Program-made: the position numbers and the translations under genes
Notes under the pieces: generated by a model
The model's database searches: none
What the model saw: the letters and a program-made list of their open reading frames with translations, nothing else
What the model was told of the DNA's origin: nothing
Shown here: one piece after another, positions 49,112 to 58,219 of the stretch
Layout of the letters: each line of letters opens with the position of its first letter
Numbering within the stretch: position 1 is the stretch's first letter
DNA from: Frankiales bacterium
GTDB taxonomy: Bacteria > Actinomycetota > Actinomycetes > JAFAQI01
Reading direction: 5' to 3'
NCBI GenBank assembly: GCA_025980325.1
Contig: JAICXQ010000003.1
Location: 1-64,000 of the forward strand
Length of the DNA stretch: 64,000 bases

Positions 49112-49230
49112 CGCGACCCACGTCGTTTGAGTAACGACAGGATCGTGCCGGCCACGATCACCGCGGCGATGACGAAGAACATCACCATGAACGCCGTTCC
49201 ACCGTGGCCGGTCGTACTGTTCGGCGACAT
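49108..49230 (-). CDS. very small membrane protein, 40 aa
   Basis: 40 residues with one helix (FMVMFFVIAAVIVAGTILSLL) ending in KRRGSR. ATG 49230 is chosen; ATG 49248 has GGAGG too close to it. Together with the overlapping 68-aa gene it forms a two-gene unit divergent from the cupin gene. Function unknown. Confidence 0.5.
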   Translation of the reverse strand: MSPNSTTGHGGTAFMVMFFVIAAVIVAGTILSLLKRRGSR

Positions 49231-49297
49231 CGCGACAATTGACCACATGCCTCCGGTCTTCCCGGCTATCAACGACCGGTAACGCCGTCGCGAGGGC

Positions 49298-49828
49298 TTG
49301 ACCTCGCTCCGGGCTAGGAGGACCGTCGCCGCCATAACGGAGACGCCCACCTTCGACGGCACCGGTGCGGTCGCGGTCGCCGCCGACGCGGAAGTCTTCG
49401 AGCTCGGCGACGCAATGCTGCAACTGCTGTTGGACGCGAGCCACACGGGCGGCGCCCTCTCGGCTCACCGATGCCGACTGCCCGATGGAATGGTCGGAGC
49501 CGGCCCGCACCAGCACTCGAGGGCGTCGGAGTTGTTCTACGTGCTGTCCGGCACAGCTGATGTGCTGGTCGGGCCGCGACTCATCCGTGCCGGCGAAGGC
49601 GACCTCGTCGTCGTGCCCCCCAACTCGGCGCACGCCTTCGCCGCCGCCCCCGACTGCAACGCCGAACTGTTCATCGTCATCACTCCAGGCGTCGAACGGT
49701 TCGAGTTCTTCCGCAGTCTCGTGCGAGTGCGTACCGGCGAGCTGGACATGGCGACGTTCATTGCGTCCCAGGCCGCCTACGACATCTACCCCGCCGACGC
49801 CGGGCCCTGGAGCGCCCGAACAACGTAG
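49298..49828 (+). CDS. cupin-domain protein
   Basis: Up to 176 residues. The cupin metal site is GPHQHSRASELFYVLSG (His, Gln/His, Glu) with the second motif in PPNSAHAFAAAPD. Single-domain cupins include dioxygenases and binding proteins. The start is uncertain: no ATG or GTG lies before the fold, and the best codon is TTG 49298 after a GAGGG tract. It lies 67 bases from the divergent small membrane genes. Confidence 0.8.
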   Translation: MTSLRARRTVAAITETPTFDGTGAVAVAADAEVFELGDAMLQLLLDASHTGGALSAHRCRLPDGMVGAGPHQHSRASELFYVLSGTADVLVGPRLIRAGEGDLVVVPPNSAHAFAAAPDCNAELFIVITPGVERFEFFRSLVRVRTGELDMATFIASQAAYDIYPADAGPWSARTT

Positions 49829-49876
49829 GTCTGCACGAGACGACCGCAGCGCCGATTCAGATCGCTGCGACTCCGG

Positions 49877-52258
49877 TCAACCGGCCGGGTCGGAGAGGCT
49901 TGGCGGCGCGGCTGACGAATCCGTGGCCCAATCGGTGGCGGTCGCGGCGAGAGTGAAGGCCAGTGTCCGGCGGCTGTGCAGGTCGCCGTTGGCCAGCCAC
50001 GTCTTGCCGAGCGGCGCCGCCGCACTCCGGCCGGGTTGGGTGAGCGTCGCGGCTGCGACGTACTGGTCGATGCTGCTCGAGCCGGGCGCGTCGATCGTGA
50101 ACCGCGGACCGGAACTGCCGGGGCCGTTGATGACGACGTTGCTGAAGATCGGCGTCGAAAGCTCCCACGCGTCGACCCCGGGCTGGGCCTGGTACAGCCC
50201 GATCGCGGACAGCACATAGGCGGCGCTCATCGTGCCCGCGTCGTCGTTGCCGGGCAGCCCGTACGGCGTCGCGTTGAACACGGCCGTCGCCGCGCGCACG
50301 ACCTGCTCGGTCTTCGACGGCTCGCCGAGCCAGTCATAGAGCCACGGCGCCTGCAGGTCGGTTTCGTTCGCCGGCGTGTACTGGTTGCCGGCGTAATAGA
50401 TGCCGAACGCGCTCGCGTGCTGCTGCGCGAGCGGTACGGCCGGCGCGGCCTGCTGGTCGACCAGCGTCGAGAAGAACTCGTCGAGCCGCTGCTTCATCGT
50501 CGTGTCACCGAGCGTTTCGTCGAGACCGCGGACGTCCTGCGGGACCAGCCATTCGTATTGCCAGCCGGTCCCTTCCTGGTAGCCGTCCTGAAAGTCCGGG
50601 TCGTACGTCGACACCGGACCCTCTGTCGTCGGGTTGGCCCACGAACCGTCGGACATCCGCGGCCGGAGGAACTTCGAGCCGTCCTTGTCGTACAGGCTCT
50701 TCCAGTAGCCGGCCCGAACGGTCATCTCGTCGACCTGCGCAGTCGTGCCGTAGGTGCTCGCGAGTGCCGCGACCGCTGCGTCGTCGATCGCGTACTCGAG
50801 CGTGACCGCGGCGCCACGGTCACTGTGGTCGAACGGGATGTAGTGCAGCGACAAGTAGTCGGGCAGGTCGCTGCGCGGTGAGCCGCCCGGCGGCGGGTCG
50901 GTGGTGGCCTGCCGGTAGATGGCGTCGTACGCGCGTTGCGCGTCGGCACCGGTGAGCGCACCGTCGGTCACGAGCGTGGCGAGAGTGGGAGTGCCGGAGT
51001 CGCCGCCCATGATCGAGTAGTCGCGATTGCCGCGAACCCACTTCGGGATGACGCCGCCGTTCTGATCGGCGTCGTCGAGCAGCGAGATGCCGACGTCGTG
51101 CGCCACGTCCGGCGCGACGAGGGTGAGCAGCGGCGTCTGCGTGCGGTACGTGTCCCACAGCGACAGGTCCGTGTAGTGGTGCTCGCCGGCCGCGACGGCA
51201 TGGACGGCGCCGTCGAACCCGAGGTAGCTGCCGTCGGCGTCGTCGTACGTCGTCGGCATCAGCAGCGCGTGGTAGAGGCACGTGTAGAACGTCTGCTGCT
51301 CGTCGGCGGTGCCACCGGTGACGTCGATGCTGTGCAGCCGCGCGTCCCATTGCTGTTGCGCGTCGTCTTTGACGGTGTCGAAGCCGGTGCCGTCGGGCGC
51401 CTCGGCGTCAAGGTTGGCGGCGGCCTCCGCCGGGCTGGTGTAGCTGACGCCGATCCGTACGCCGACGCTCTGGTCCTGAGTGGTGTCGAAGCCGACCCAG
51501 CCACCGGCACCCCGCCCGGCGGCTGCACCGGCACCGGGCTCGAGACCGCCCGCGTCGGACCACGTGCCGTGCGCGGTGAACGGCCGGTCGAACCGGGCGG
51601 TGAAGTAAATGGTGACGCCGCCGGAGCCCGGCACGTCGACGTCGCCGGTGACGGTCCGATCGTCCGGGATGGTGATGTCGCCGGTCTGCGTCGTGCCGTT
51701 CGGTGCTTGGTTGCTGTCGTTGTCGCGGGTGACGTCGAGCAGCAGGTTCGCCTGCGTCGTGGCCGGGAACGTGTAGCGCTCGACCGCCGTGCGAGTGGTG
51801 GCGGTGAGCTCGGCGCGCGTCTGGTAGCGGTCGAGGGTGACGGCGTAGTAGCCGGGCGCCGTGGTCTCCTCGGCGTGGGAGAACGGGCTGGCCCAGTCGG
51901 CCGGATTCGCACTGGTGACGGCGCCCGTCGTCGGCATGAACGGCAGCTCGCCGCCGATATGGATCCCGGCGCCGGAGAAGTGCGTCAGCGCGAAGCCGCG
52001 GATCTCGGGGTCCTGGTAGGCGTAGCCGACGTAGTTGACCGGCTCGTCGCCGAGCGGTGTCGTGGTGGCCGGGCCGGGCGTCACCATGCCGAAGGGCACG
52101 CCGGCGGCCACGGTCGGGAAGCCGGCGCCGAGGGAGCCGGCGAGCGGGTTGACCAACGCCAGGTGGCTGCTGGCTGCACCCTCGGAGACAGCGGGTAGGA
52201 CGCACGCCATCGCGACGGTCGCGGTCGCGGTGATGATCGGCAGGAGCCTCGGGTGCAT
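49877..52258 (-). CDS. secreted GH92 alpha-mannosidase
   Basis: 793 residues with signal peptide (IITATATVAMACVLPAVSEGA). The GH92 layout is clear: VNPLAGSLGAGFPTVAAGVPFGMV at the start, RGFALTHFSGAGIHIGGELPF, DLSLWDTYRTQTPLL, QEGTGWQYEWLVPQD and GLPGNDDAGTMSAAYVLSAIGLY. GH92 enzymes remove alpha-linked mannose from high-mannose N-glycans with a calcium ion. The family often has Trp in place of the Ala in MSA-A-YVLSA. ATG 52258 starts the signal peptide. It fits with the PNGase A homologue 27 kb away. Confidence 0.93.
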   Translation of the reverse strand: MHPRLLPIITATATVAMACVLPAVSEGAASSHLALVNPLAGSLGAGFPTVAAGVPFGMVTPGPATTTPLGDEPVNYVGYAYQDPEIRGFALTHFSGAGIHIGGELPFMPTTGAVTSANPADWASPFSHAEETTAPGYYAVTLDRYQTRAELTATTRTAVERYTFPATTQANLLLDVTRDNDSNQAPNGTTQTGDITIPDDRTVTGDVDVPGSGGVTIYFTARFDRPFTAHGTWSDAGGLEPGAGAAAGRGAGGWVGFDTTQDQSVGVRIGVSYTSPAEAAANLDAEAPDGTGFDTVKDDAQQQWDARLHSIDVTGGTADEQQTFYTCLYHALLMPTTYDDADGSYLGFDGAVHAVAAGEHHYTDLSLWDTYRTQTPLLTLVAPDVAHDVGISLLDDADQNGGVIPKWVRGNRDYSIMGGDSGTPTLATLVTDGALTGADAQRAYDAIYRQATTDPPPGGSPRSDLPDYLSLHYIPFDHSDRGAAVTLEYAIDDAAVAALASTYGTTAQVDEMTVRAGYWKSLYDKDGSKFLRPRMSDGSWANPTTEGPVSTYDPDFQDGYQEGTGWQYEWLVPQDVRGLDETLGDTTMKQRLDEFFSTLVDQQAAPAVPLAQQHASAFGIYYAGNQYTPANETDLQAPWLYDWLGEPSKTEQVVRAATAVFNATPYGLPGNDDAGTMSAAYVLSAIGLYQAQPGVDAWELSTPIFSNVVINGPGSSGPRFTIDAPGSSSIDQYVAAATLTQPGRSAAAPLGKTWLANGDLHSRRTLAFTLAATATDWATDSSAAPPSLSDPAG

Positions 52259-52315
52259 GCCGCTGGGTTCGCCGCCGGCCGCCAACCTCCTGTCCCGGCC
52301 AAGTTGCCCGGTCGT

Positions 52316-53554
52316 TCAGCCGTTGGGCACCGGCATGTCGGTGCCCGCACCCGCGCACCAGCCGGCGCCGAGCACGGCCTGATTGCTCCAGAGCGACTGC
52401 ACCGGGAAGTTGGTGCCACGGTTGCCGCGGATGTTCGCGGCCGAGCCCGGCTCACCCGGAGTGTCCATACCGACGTAGGCGCACTTGTCGCCGTTCTCGT
52501 TCGCGTCAAACGGGTCGTACCAACCGCCGACCGCCGTGCCGTTGGGCAGGATGTCTTCCGCGCCGGGATCGGTGACCGTCTCTTCGATCTCGTGGCCCAG
52601 AGCAATCGTGACCGGGTCGAGCTTGCCGCGCGGGCCGGAGTTGACCAGGTTGGCGCCGCAACTGCTCGCCATGTTCAGGATGTAGGGCATGTTGGTGTAG
52701 GAGATGCCGCTGCGGATGTTGTTGTAGACGCCGCCCTGCAGCACCGGCTCGGTGTAGTCGTGGAACGCGCAGTAGCCCGAGGACTGCGCGATCGGGTCGC
52801 TGTAGTTCTGCGGTTGAGCGATGACGAAGTCGGCGTCCGCGAGGTCCCCGACACGGAAGTGCCCGACCGCGCGGGCCGCTTCCTGCGCGAGTTGCCGGTA
52901 GATGCCGCTGCCGTCGCCGTTCGTCTTCGCCTTGTCGAGGTTGCCGGAGTCGTCCACCCAGATGCCGCCGAGCTGGTTGCGCGGGTTCGTGATGTGCCGG
53001 CCGGCGGAGTCGTAGTACTGCGTCTGCAGGCCGGCCCATGCGGTGCCACCGAGCTGGGAGATGAAGTCGGCCATCAGCTTGCCGGTGCCGTCGGGGTCGC
53101 ACTTCAGCGTCGCGGCGCGCAGGCCCGGCTCCGCGACGCGCTCACGCGCGCAGTCCGCGTTGAACGCGCCTTCGCGTCCCCAGCCCCACAAGACCAGATA
53201 GATCTTGGGCTTGAGCTGCACGTGCCCGCCCCAGTAGGCCATGTTTCCCGGATAGGGCTGACCAACGGCCGGGAACTCCGGCAGCCCGCAGTTCGAGAAC
53301 GGGCCCGGCAACTTCCCGCTCTCCGGGCACGGCGGCGCCGGCGGGTTGTACGACTGCGCCGTACGAAACGCCCGGCTCCACTGGTTGCCGACTGTCGGCA
53401 GCAGGATCGGTCCGGCCTTCGCCGGCGACGCGACGTGCACGTGTTGTTTCGACACCGGCGCGGATGTCGACGTTGCCCACGCCGCCGGTGCACCAACTAA
53501 CAGAACTACCAGCAGCGCCAGCCGCGTCGTGACGCGCCTCGGCAGTGCATTCAT
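52316..53554 (-). CDS. secreted EXORDIUM-like protein with HEIEE motif
   Basis: 412 residues. Signal peptide LALLVVLLVGAPAAWA. IYLVLWGWGREG, then FISQLGGTAWAGLQTQYYDSAG, then ALGHEIEETVTDPG and WYDPFDANENGDKCAY recall plant EXORDIUM/phosphate-induced-1 proteins and their bacterial relatives, which share a H-E-x2-E motif and a late Gly-Asp-x-Cys. Whether it is a metallopeptidase is unclear because the second zinc histidine of HExxH is a Glu. ATG 53554 has GGAG 6 nt upstream. It lies 57 bases before the GH92 gene on the same strand, perhaps one operon. Confidence 0.75.
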   Translation of the reverse strand: MNALPRRVTTRLALLVVLLVGAPAAWATSTSAPVSKQHVHVASPAKAGPILLPTVGNQWSRAFRTAQSYNPPAPPCPESGKLPGPFSNCGLPEFPAVGQPYPGNMAYWGGHVQLKPKIYLVLWGWGREGAFNADCARERVAEPGLRAATLKCDPDGTGKLMADFISQLGGTAWAGLQTQYYDSAGRHITNPRNQLGGIWVDDSGNLDKAKTNGDGSGIYRQLAQEAARAVGHFRVGDLADADFVIAQPQNYSDPIAQSSGYCAFHDYTEPVLQGGVYNNIRSGISYTNMPYILNMASSCGANLVNSGPRGKLDPVTIALGHEIEETVTDPGAEDILPNGTAVGGWYDPFDANENGDKCAYVGMDTPGEPGSAANIRGNRGTNFPVQSLWSNQAVLGAGWCAGAGTDMPVPNG

Positions 53555-53953
53555 CGTCATCTCCGCGCCCTTCGCGATTTCGCCACGCCTCTTGGTCACT
53601 CACTCCTACGCGGCCACGCGCATTTCGCAACGTGAGCAGATGCATCGCGCAAATCACAGCGGGAGTCGAAGAGACAGGCCGCACCGAGCGTCGTACAAGC
53701 CGACCGCGCCAGGATGTCGCCAACCTCAGGACAACCCGTTGCTGGCGCAGGCACTTCCGTGGTTTCTGATAGATGGTCGAGCGATGCCTGCCGGGCGATG
53801 GCTGGAGAGGACCCAGCATGGACGCCGATCGGTTCTTCGCCAGCAAGTGGTCACGCGCGGTGCGACTGCGTCGACCACAGCCAGGTCTCCCGTTGCGAAC
53901 AACACAGTAGAGAGGCACTGGCGCGTGCGTCATCGTTCACTAGGGGAGAGCCG
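53555..53953. other. 399-base region with no gene, one arm of a direct repeat
   Basis: Divergent gap between the EXORDIUM-like gene and a 98-aa gene. It contains the 29-base repeat copy at 53716-53744 and presumably both promoters, but no clear -35/-10 pair. Frames crossing it have no coding character that I can see. Confidence 0.45.
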
Positions 53954-54305
53954 GTGAATCTGCGCGACCACCTCATCGACGCGTTGAATGAGGCCAAACG
54001 AGCTCGCGACGCTGCCGTCGAGAAACTCGCGGTTGTCCTACCGCACCCGCGCACCGGACGTGCACGGCTCGTGGACGCCTCGGTTCTTGACACAACTCAA
54101 CGGATCGCACTGTGGCGCTGCGAACACGCGCAGTTGGTGATCGACAGCCTGCAACACTGCATCTGGCTGCACGACTCATCGATGGCGGCCCCCTTTGACG
54201 CCGTCGTCGCGGCCGACGCCGGCGGCCGCGCCCGCCATCCCTCGACGTGAAGTCGTGGCACGCAACCGGCCGCCGGGTGGCCAACTTCAGGCCAACTGGT
54301 TGCTG
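53716..54305. repeat. 29-base direct repeat flanking a 98-aa gene
   Basis: Copies at 53716-53744 and 54277-54305 match at 24 of 29 positions (shared core CCAAC-TCAGG-CAAC--GTTGCTG). The interval holds one complete small gene. Spacing between copies is 561 bases. Confidence 0.55.
53954..54250 (+). CDS. 98-aa helical protein of unknown family
   Basis: 98 residues from GTG 53954, which follows GGGAGAG. Two long helices (LRDHLIDALNEAKRARDAAV and TTQRIALWRCEHAQLVIDSL) suggest a helical hairpin. No membrane or signal segment. The gene lies between two copies of a 29-base direct repeat. No family recognised. Confidence 0.6.
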   Translation: MNLRDHLIDALNEAKRARDAAVEKLAVVLPHPRTGRARLVDASVLDTTQRIALWRCEHAQLVIDSLQHCIWLHDSSMAAPFDAVVAADAGGRARHPST

Positions 54306-54388
54306 AAGCGGAGTTCGGACGTAGTTACTGGTGAATGTCTGGTGCAGGAGACATCTAGTCGGGGGTGACGCACGATCGAGGAGTAGCT

Positions 54389-56629
54389 ATGGCTCGACGT
54401 CGGTTGTTCGTTCTGCTCGGCGGAATCGTCCCTCTCGCAGCATCGGGGCTGGCTCTCTCCGCGACCGCCGGTACCAATAGCGTCACAGCGGCGTCCGGGA
54501 CGGCACTGCCGGAATTGGTCTCCGCGTCACTGTTCGGTGCGGCGCCGCCAGCGTCGGGCGCGTCGTCGTCATCGGGCGAGATTGTGCGATTCGTCTTCGA
54601 CGAGGCCCTGGCGCAGCAGTCGCTCGTGGCCGCGGACTTCCACCTGGTCGGCTTCGACGCCGATTTGCGATTCGACGGGCAGAGCGTGTTGCTCGAAGAC
54701 GGCGGCAAGTCGGCGCGGGTCACGTTCGGCACCGCGAGCGCGCCGGTGACGGCCGCGCAGCTGGCGGACATATCGCTCGCGAGCGTGTCGACCGGCGCCG
54801 TCTCCGATGCGGGCGGCAAGGTGAACCCACCGGGGAGCGTGCCGCTCGGCACGGCGCGGACGGTGCCCAACAAGCCCGGCGTCACCGTAGGCCCGGCGCT
54901 CGTGGACGTGAGCAGCTTCTCCAGCGCGCTCACCGATCCGACGCCCGACCCGACGGACACGCACGTGACGTTCCGGTTCGACCGACCGGCGTACGTGACC
55001 TCGGGCAGCGGCGGCGGGTGGCATCTGGCGATGCAGGACGGCTCGACGATCACCTGCACGTACAGCTCGGGGTCGGGCACCACGACCGTGACGACGACGT
55101 GTCCCAACCCTGGCACGCTGCCGATCACCGCGATCACTCCATCCCAGGTGACCCGGGCCTACGCCGACGCCGGCGTGGTCAGCACCGATCCGCAGAACAC
55201 CTCGCTCGCGGTGCCGCAGGGTGGCGTGAACGTCTTGCGCACCGTTGCGGTGACCGCGCCGCCGGCAGGCGCGCCGCCCCACCTGAGCACGGTGACCTAT
55301 AAGCCGCGAGTAACCGTTTCCTCGGGATCAGGCCGTTCCCGGATCGCGGACGAGGTCGTGTACGGGTTCGACCAGCCGGTGACGCTCGGCACCGCTGCGC
55401 CGTGCGGGACGACGGTCGGCACGACCGCGGTGAGCACCGGCGCCTGCTTCGTCGTGTCCACGGGTGACTCCCGGCAGATCACGGGTGCCAACACTGCCAA
55501 TTCCGGCCCCGTCGTGCCCAGCAATCCCCCACGCGTCGTCAACGACAGCACCGGCCAGCCGCGGCAGGTCGTCGTCACCGTGCCCGCCGGGACGGTGAAC
55601 TCAGCCGTCGGGGTCGCCGTACAGCCTGGTGCGGTGTCCGCGGCCGGTGGCAGCAAGTCGGCCGGACAAGCTGATTCGCTCGACCAGGCGTTCCCGGACG
55701 GTGGCGTGACGTTCGTTCCAGGAAACCTCGGGCTGGGCACGCACCTCGTCGCGATTCATGTCGACGACCAGTCTTCGCCGCTGCAGACGACGTACTACTT
55801 CGACCGGGACCTGCGCGCCGGGGGAACCAAGCCGGTCGCGACCGACCTGTACCTTCTCGATGCCGACGGTACCCGGCTGCGCTGCGCGGCCGCGACCGAA
55901 GCCTCCGGTGGACCGACCGGCTCCAACAACTCGATCACGTGCACCAGTTACCAGGTCATCGGCACGGTCACCGGCGGCGCACTCGCCCCCACCGCGCCGG
56001 CCGGCGACGACGAGATCCTCGATGCGGTGACCGGCGCGATCGAGGCCGGCGCGGTCACCGCCAGCGACGGCGCACAGAACCCGGAAGACGCCGCGTACGT
56101 CGACCAGCAGCCGGTGGTCAACGCCGTCCAACCGTCGCGCGGCCCGGCCACCGGCGGCACTCATGTGACGATCACCGGCACCGGGTTCGGCATCGTTCGG
56201 TCTGTGCACTTCGGCAGCACCAGCGCGACCAGTTACACGGTCGTCAGTCCGACCCAGATCAACGCCGTCGCGCCCCGACACGACCCCGGCGTCGTGGAAG
56301 TCACGGTTACGACGGTCACCGGCACCAGCGCTGCCACCGCGGGCGACGGCTACACCTACGTCACTCCGCCGCCGACCGTTACCGGCGTGAGTCCCCGGAG
56401 CGGCACCATCCGCGGTGGAACCCGGATCACCATCACCGGCACGAACTTCTATCAGGTCAAAGCGATCCACGTCGGCCGCACACCCATCACCCACTTCACC
56501 GTCGTCAGTCCGGCACGCATTAACGCGGTAACGCCGGCGCACGGGTCCGGCGCGAATCACCTCACCGTCACGACGTCGTACGGGACCAGCCGCGCGACGA
56601 GCCACGACGTGTACACGTACGAGCGGTAG
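54389..56629 (+). CDS. large secreted protein with two C-terminal IPT/TIG domains
   Basis: 746 residues. ATG 54389 follows GGAG; signal peptide RLFVLLGGIVPLAASGLALSATA. The first 560 residues are repeated beta-sandwich-like units (FVFDEALAQQSLVAADFHLVG, VTFRFDRPAYVT, VVYGFDQPVTLG and TTYYFDRDLRAGG look like four related repeats with an F-D core). Two TIG domains follow: VVNAVQPSRGPATGGTHVTI and VTGVSPRSGTIRGGTRITI. An adhesive or surface-layer role is plausible but unproven. Confidence 0.82.
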   Translation: MARRRLFVLLGGIVPLAASGLALSATAGTNSVTAASGTALPELVSASLFGAAPPASGASSSSGEIVRFVFDEALAQQSLVAADFHLVGFDADLRFDGQSVLLEDGGKSARVTFGTASAPVTAAQLADISLASVSTGAVSDAGGKVNPPGSVPLGTARTVPNKPGVTVGPALVDVSSFSSALTDPTPDPTDTHVTFRFDRPAYVTSGSGGGWHLAMQDGSTITCTYSSGSGTTTVTTTCPNPGTLPITAITPSQVTRAYADAGVVSTDPQNTSLAVPQGGVNVLRTVAVTAPPAGAPPHLSTVTYKPRVTVSSGSGRSRIADEVVYGFDQPVTLGTAAPCGTTVGTTAVSTGACFVVSTGDSRQITGANTANSGPVVPSNPPRVVNDSTGQPRQVVVTVPAGTVNSAVGVAVQPGAVSAAGGSKSAGQADSLDQAFPDGGVTFVPGNLGLGTHLVAIHVDDQSSPLQTTYYFDRDLRAGGTKPVATDLYLLDADGTRLRCAAATEASGGPTGSNNSITCTSYQVIGTVTGGALAPTAPAGDDEILDAVTGAIEAGAVTASDGAQNPEDAAYVDQQPVVNAVQPSRGPATGGTHVTITGTGFGIVRSVHFGSTSATSYTVVSPTQINAVAPRHDPGVVEVTVTTVTGTSAATAGDGYTYVTPPPTVTGVSPRSGTIRGGTRITITGTNFYQVKAIHVGRTPITHFTVVSPARINAVTPAHGSGANHLTVTTSYGTSRATSHDVYTYER

Positions 56630-56665
56630 CGCGCGGGGCCGCCCGCTGTGGAGCGGCGCCGGTGC

Positions 56666-58204
56666 TCAGCTCTTCGTGTGATCGGTGTAGGACATCAACA
56701 CCGGCGGCGACGGCGGATAGGGCCCGCAATCGACCACTGCGTAATAGGTAGTGATGGCGAGCCCGCGGTGATCGCTGACCGGCGACGACAGGGTAAGTCC
56801 ATGCGGGCTGGCGACGGCTTCTTTGGGCGTCGGAACCGGCAACCATCTCCCGCTCTTGATGTTGTAGCGCACGGCCTCGGCATGATGACAAGACCCGCCC
56901 GGTTGCCCGTAGTCACCTGTGACCCGCATGATTGCGAGGAGGTCGTTGCTGCCCGCCGCGAAAGTGACATCCTCGATCGGCGGGCTCGCCCATGCCTGGC
57001 GAGCTCCATTGACCGTGGGCACTGCCGTGGTTGGAATCGCCGGCAACGTCGTCCAGGTCCGCCCGCCGTTGACCGATAGGTACACGGACGGGTTGGGAGT
57101 GCCGAACGGCGGCTGGGCCCAGGTGACTACACGTTCTGATCCCTGGGCTGTGTACTCGGCGTCGACTCCGGCAAGCATGACGTTCGGCGGCGCAGCGAAC
57201 ACCTTCGTCCAGGAGGCACCCGCGTTAGCCGATCGCCACAAGCCGGCAGTCGGTGCGCTGCCGCCCGCCAGCGACGCGGTCCATAAGGTGGCCGGGTGGC
57301 GGGGGTCGACGATGAAGTACGGCTGGGATGATGTCCAGGGACTCAGACTCGTCTGATTGTACGAGGGCGGTGCTGGTTCCGGTGTCGCGGTAACGGTCAG
57401 CGGCGACGAGATCTGGGTCCATGACGTGCCGGAGTCATGGGTGACGAAAAACTGAATCGGGTTCGTGACGAGCGATAGCGCGGACAGCACGACCAACTGC
57501 AGAAGTCGCACCTGTTCGCATTCGAAATATGCGGTGCGCGGATCGCTAGGCGAAACGACCAAGGCGGTGTTCCCACAAGCTGGCGTGCCCTCCGGCGCAC
57601 TCGGCGCGTTCGCGCTCGGTACCGGCTGGGGGTCGTCGAATGTCGCGCCGCCGTTCGTGCTGACGAGGAACAACGTCGGAAGCTCGTCCAACGTGAGCTT
57701 ATTGGTATCCGTGTCGGTCGCAACGACGTAGACCGTCTCGTGGTTGGGCGAGCGACTCGTCGATTCTGCCGCCACCGAGCTGATGCTGTAGTTCGGATCA
57801 AGCGGTGCCGCTGCCTGCCCAGCTGTTGAGGAGGGTCCTGGCAAGGTGTCCAGAGACAGGATCATCTGCCACGTGCATCCGGCGTCTTGGGTGCGGAAAA
57901 GCTGCCTGTTGTTCGCATAGAACATGGTCTTGGGACTTGCAGGATCGACTGTGGGACCGACCCCCGGCGACGCATTATTGATGTACGTCTCTTCAGTCGT
58001 GGTCACGAGACTGTCATCAGGTGGTGGCGTGTCGATCGTGGTCCATGGTCCGGCGGATGGTTTACATCGCGCGACCGATCCAGCGCTTGCACCGGTGACG
58101 ACGCCGGAGCCCCCACACAGCGCCGCGATCGTCAACACGGTCAGCGTCCGTCGGTGGCGAAGCTCGGGACGGGGCCACGTGGCCGTCGAATGCGGTCGCG
58201 TCAC
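56666..58204 (-). CDS. secreted BNR/beta-propeller-like protein, paralogue 1
   Basis: 512 residues. GTG 58204 follows GGGAGG; signal peptide LTVLTIAALCGGSGVVTGASA. BNR/Asp-box-like motifs recur: STNGGATF, THDSGTSWTQ, SANAGASWTKVF and SVNGGRTWTTL, at intervals that suit a sialidase-like or VPS10-like propeller. VDPASPKTMFYANNRQLFRTQDAGCTW is shared with the next gene. Cysteines lie in ARCKPS, GCTWQ and CGNTA. It is the last gene of a minus-strand operon. Catalytic residues of sialidases are not evident. Confidence 0.82.
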   Translation of the reverse strand: MTRPHSTATWPRPELRHRRTLTVLTIAALCGGSGVVTGASAGSVARCKPSAGPWTTIDTPPPDDSLVTTTEETYINNASPGVGPTVDPASPKTMFYANNRQLFRTQDAGCTWQMILSLDTLPGPSSTAGQAAAPLDPNYSISSVAAESTSRSPNHETVYVVATDTDTNKLTLDELPTLFLVSTNGGATFDDPQPVPSANAPSAPEGTPACGNTALVVSPSDPRTAYFECEQVRLLQLVVLSALSLVTNPIQFFVTHDSGTSWTQISSPLTVTATPEPAPPSYNQTSLSPWTSSQPYFIVDPRHPATLWTASLAGGSAPTAGLWRSANAGASWTKVFAAPPNVMLAGVDAEYTAQGSERVVTWAQPPFGTPNPSVYLSVNGGRTWTTLPAIPTTAVPTVNGARQAWASPPIEDVTFAAGSNDLLAIMRVTGDYGQPGGSCHHAEAVRYNIKSGRWLPVPTPKEAVASPHGLTLSSPVSDHRGLAITTYYAVVDCGPYPPSPPVLMSYTDHTKS

Positions 58205-58219
58205 GGGACCTCCCGTTCG

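Noticed and set aside
47738-49282. ATG 47738 with a strong plus-strand AGGAGGTG upstream
   Set aside because: The frame overlaps the DUF11 gene out of frame with Arg/Ser/Pro-rich translation. The Shine-Dalgarno-like tract falls in the upstream extension of the kinase gene and is probably chance.
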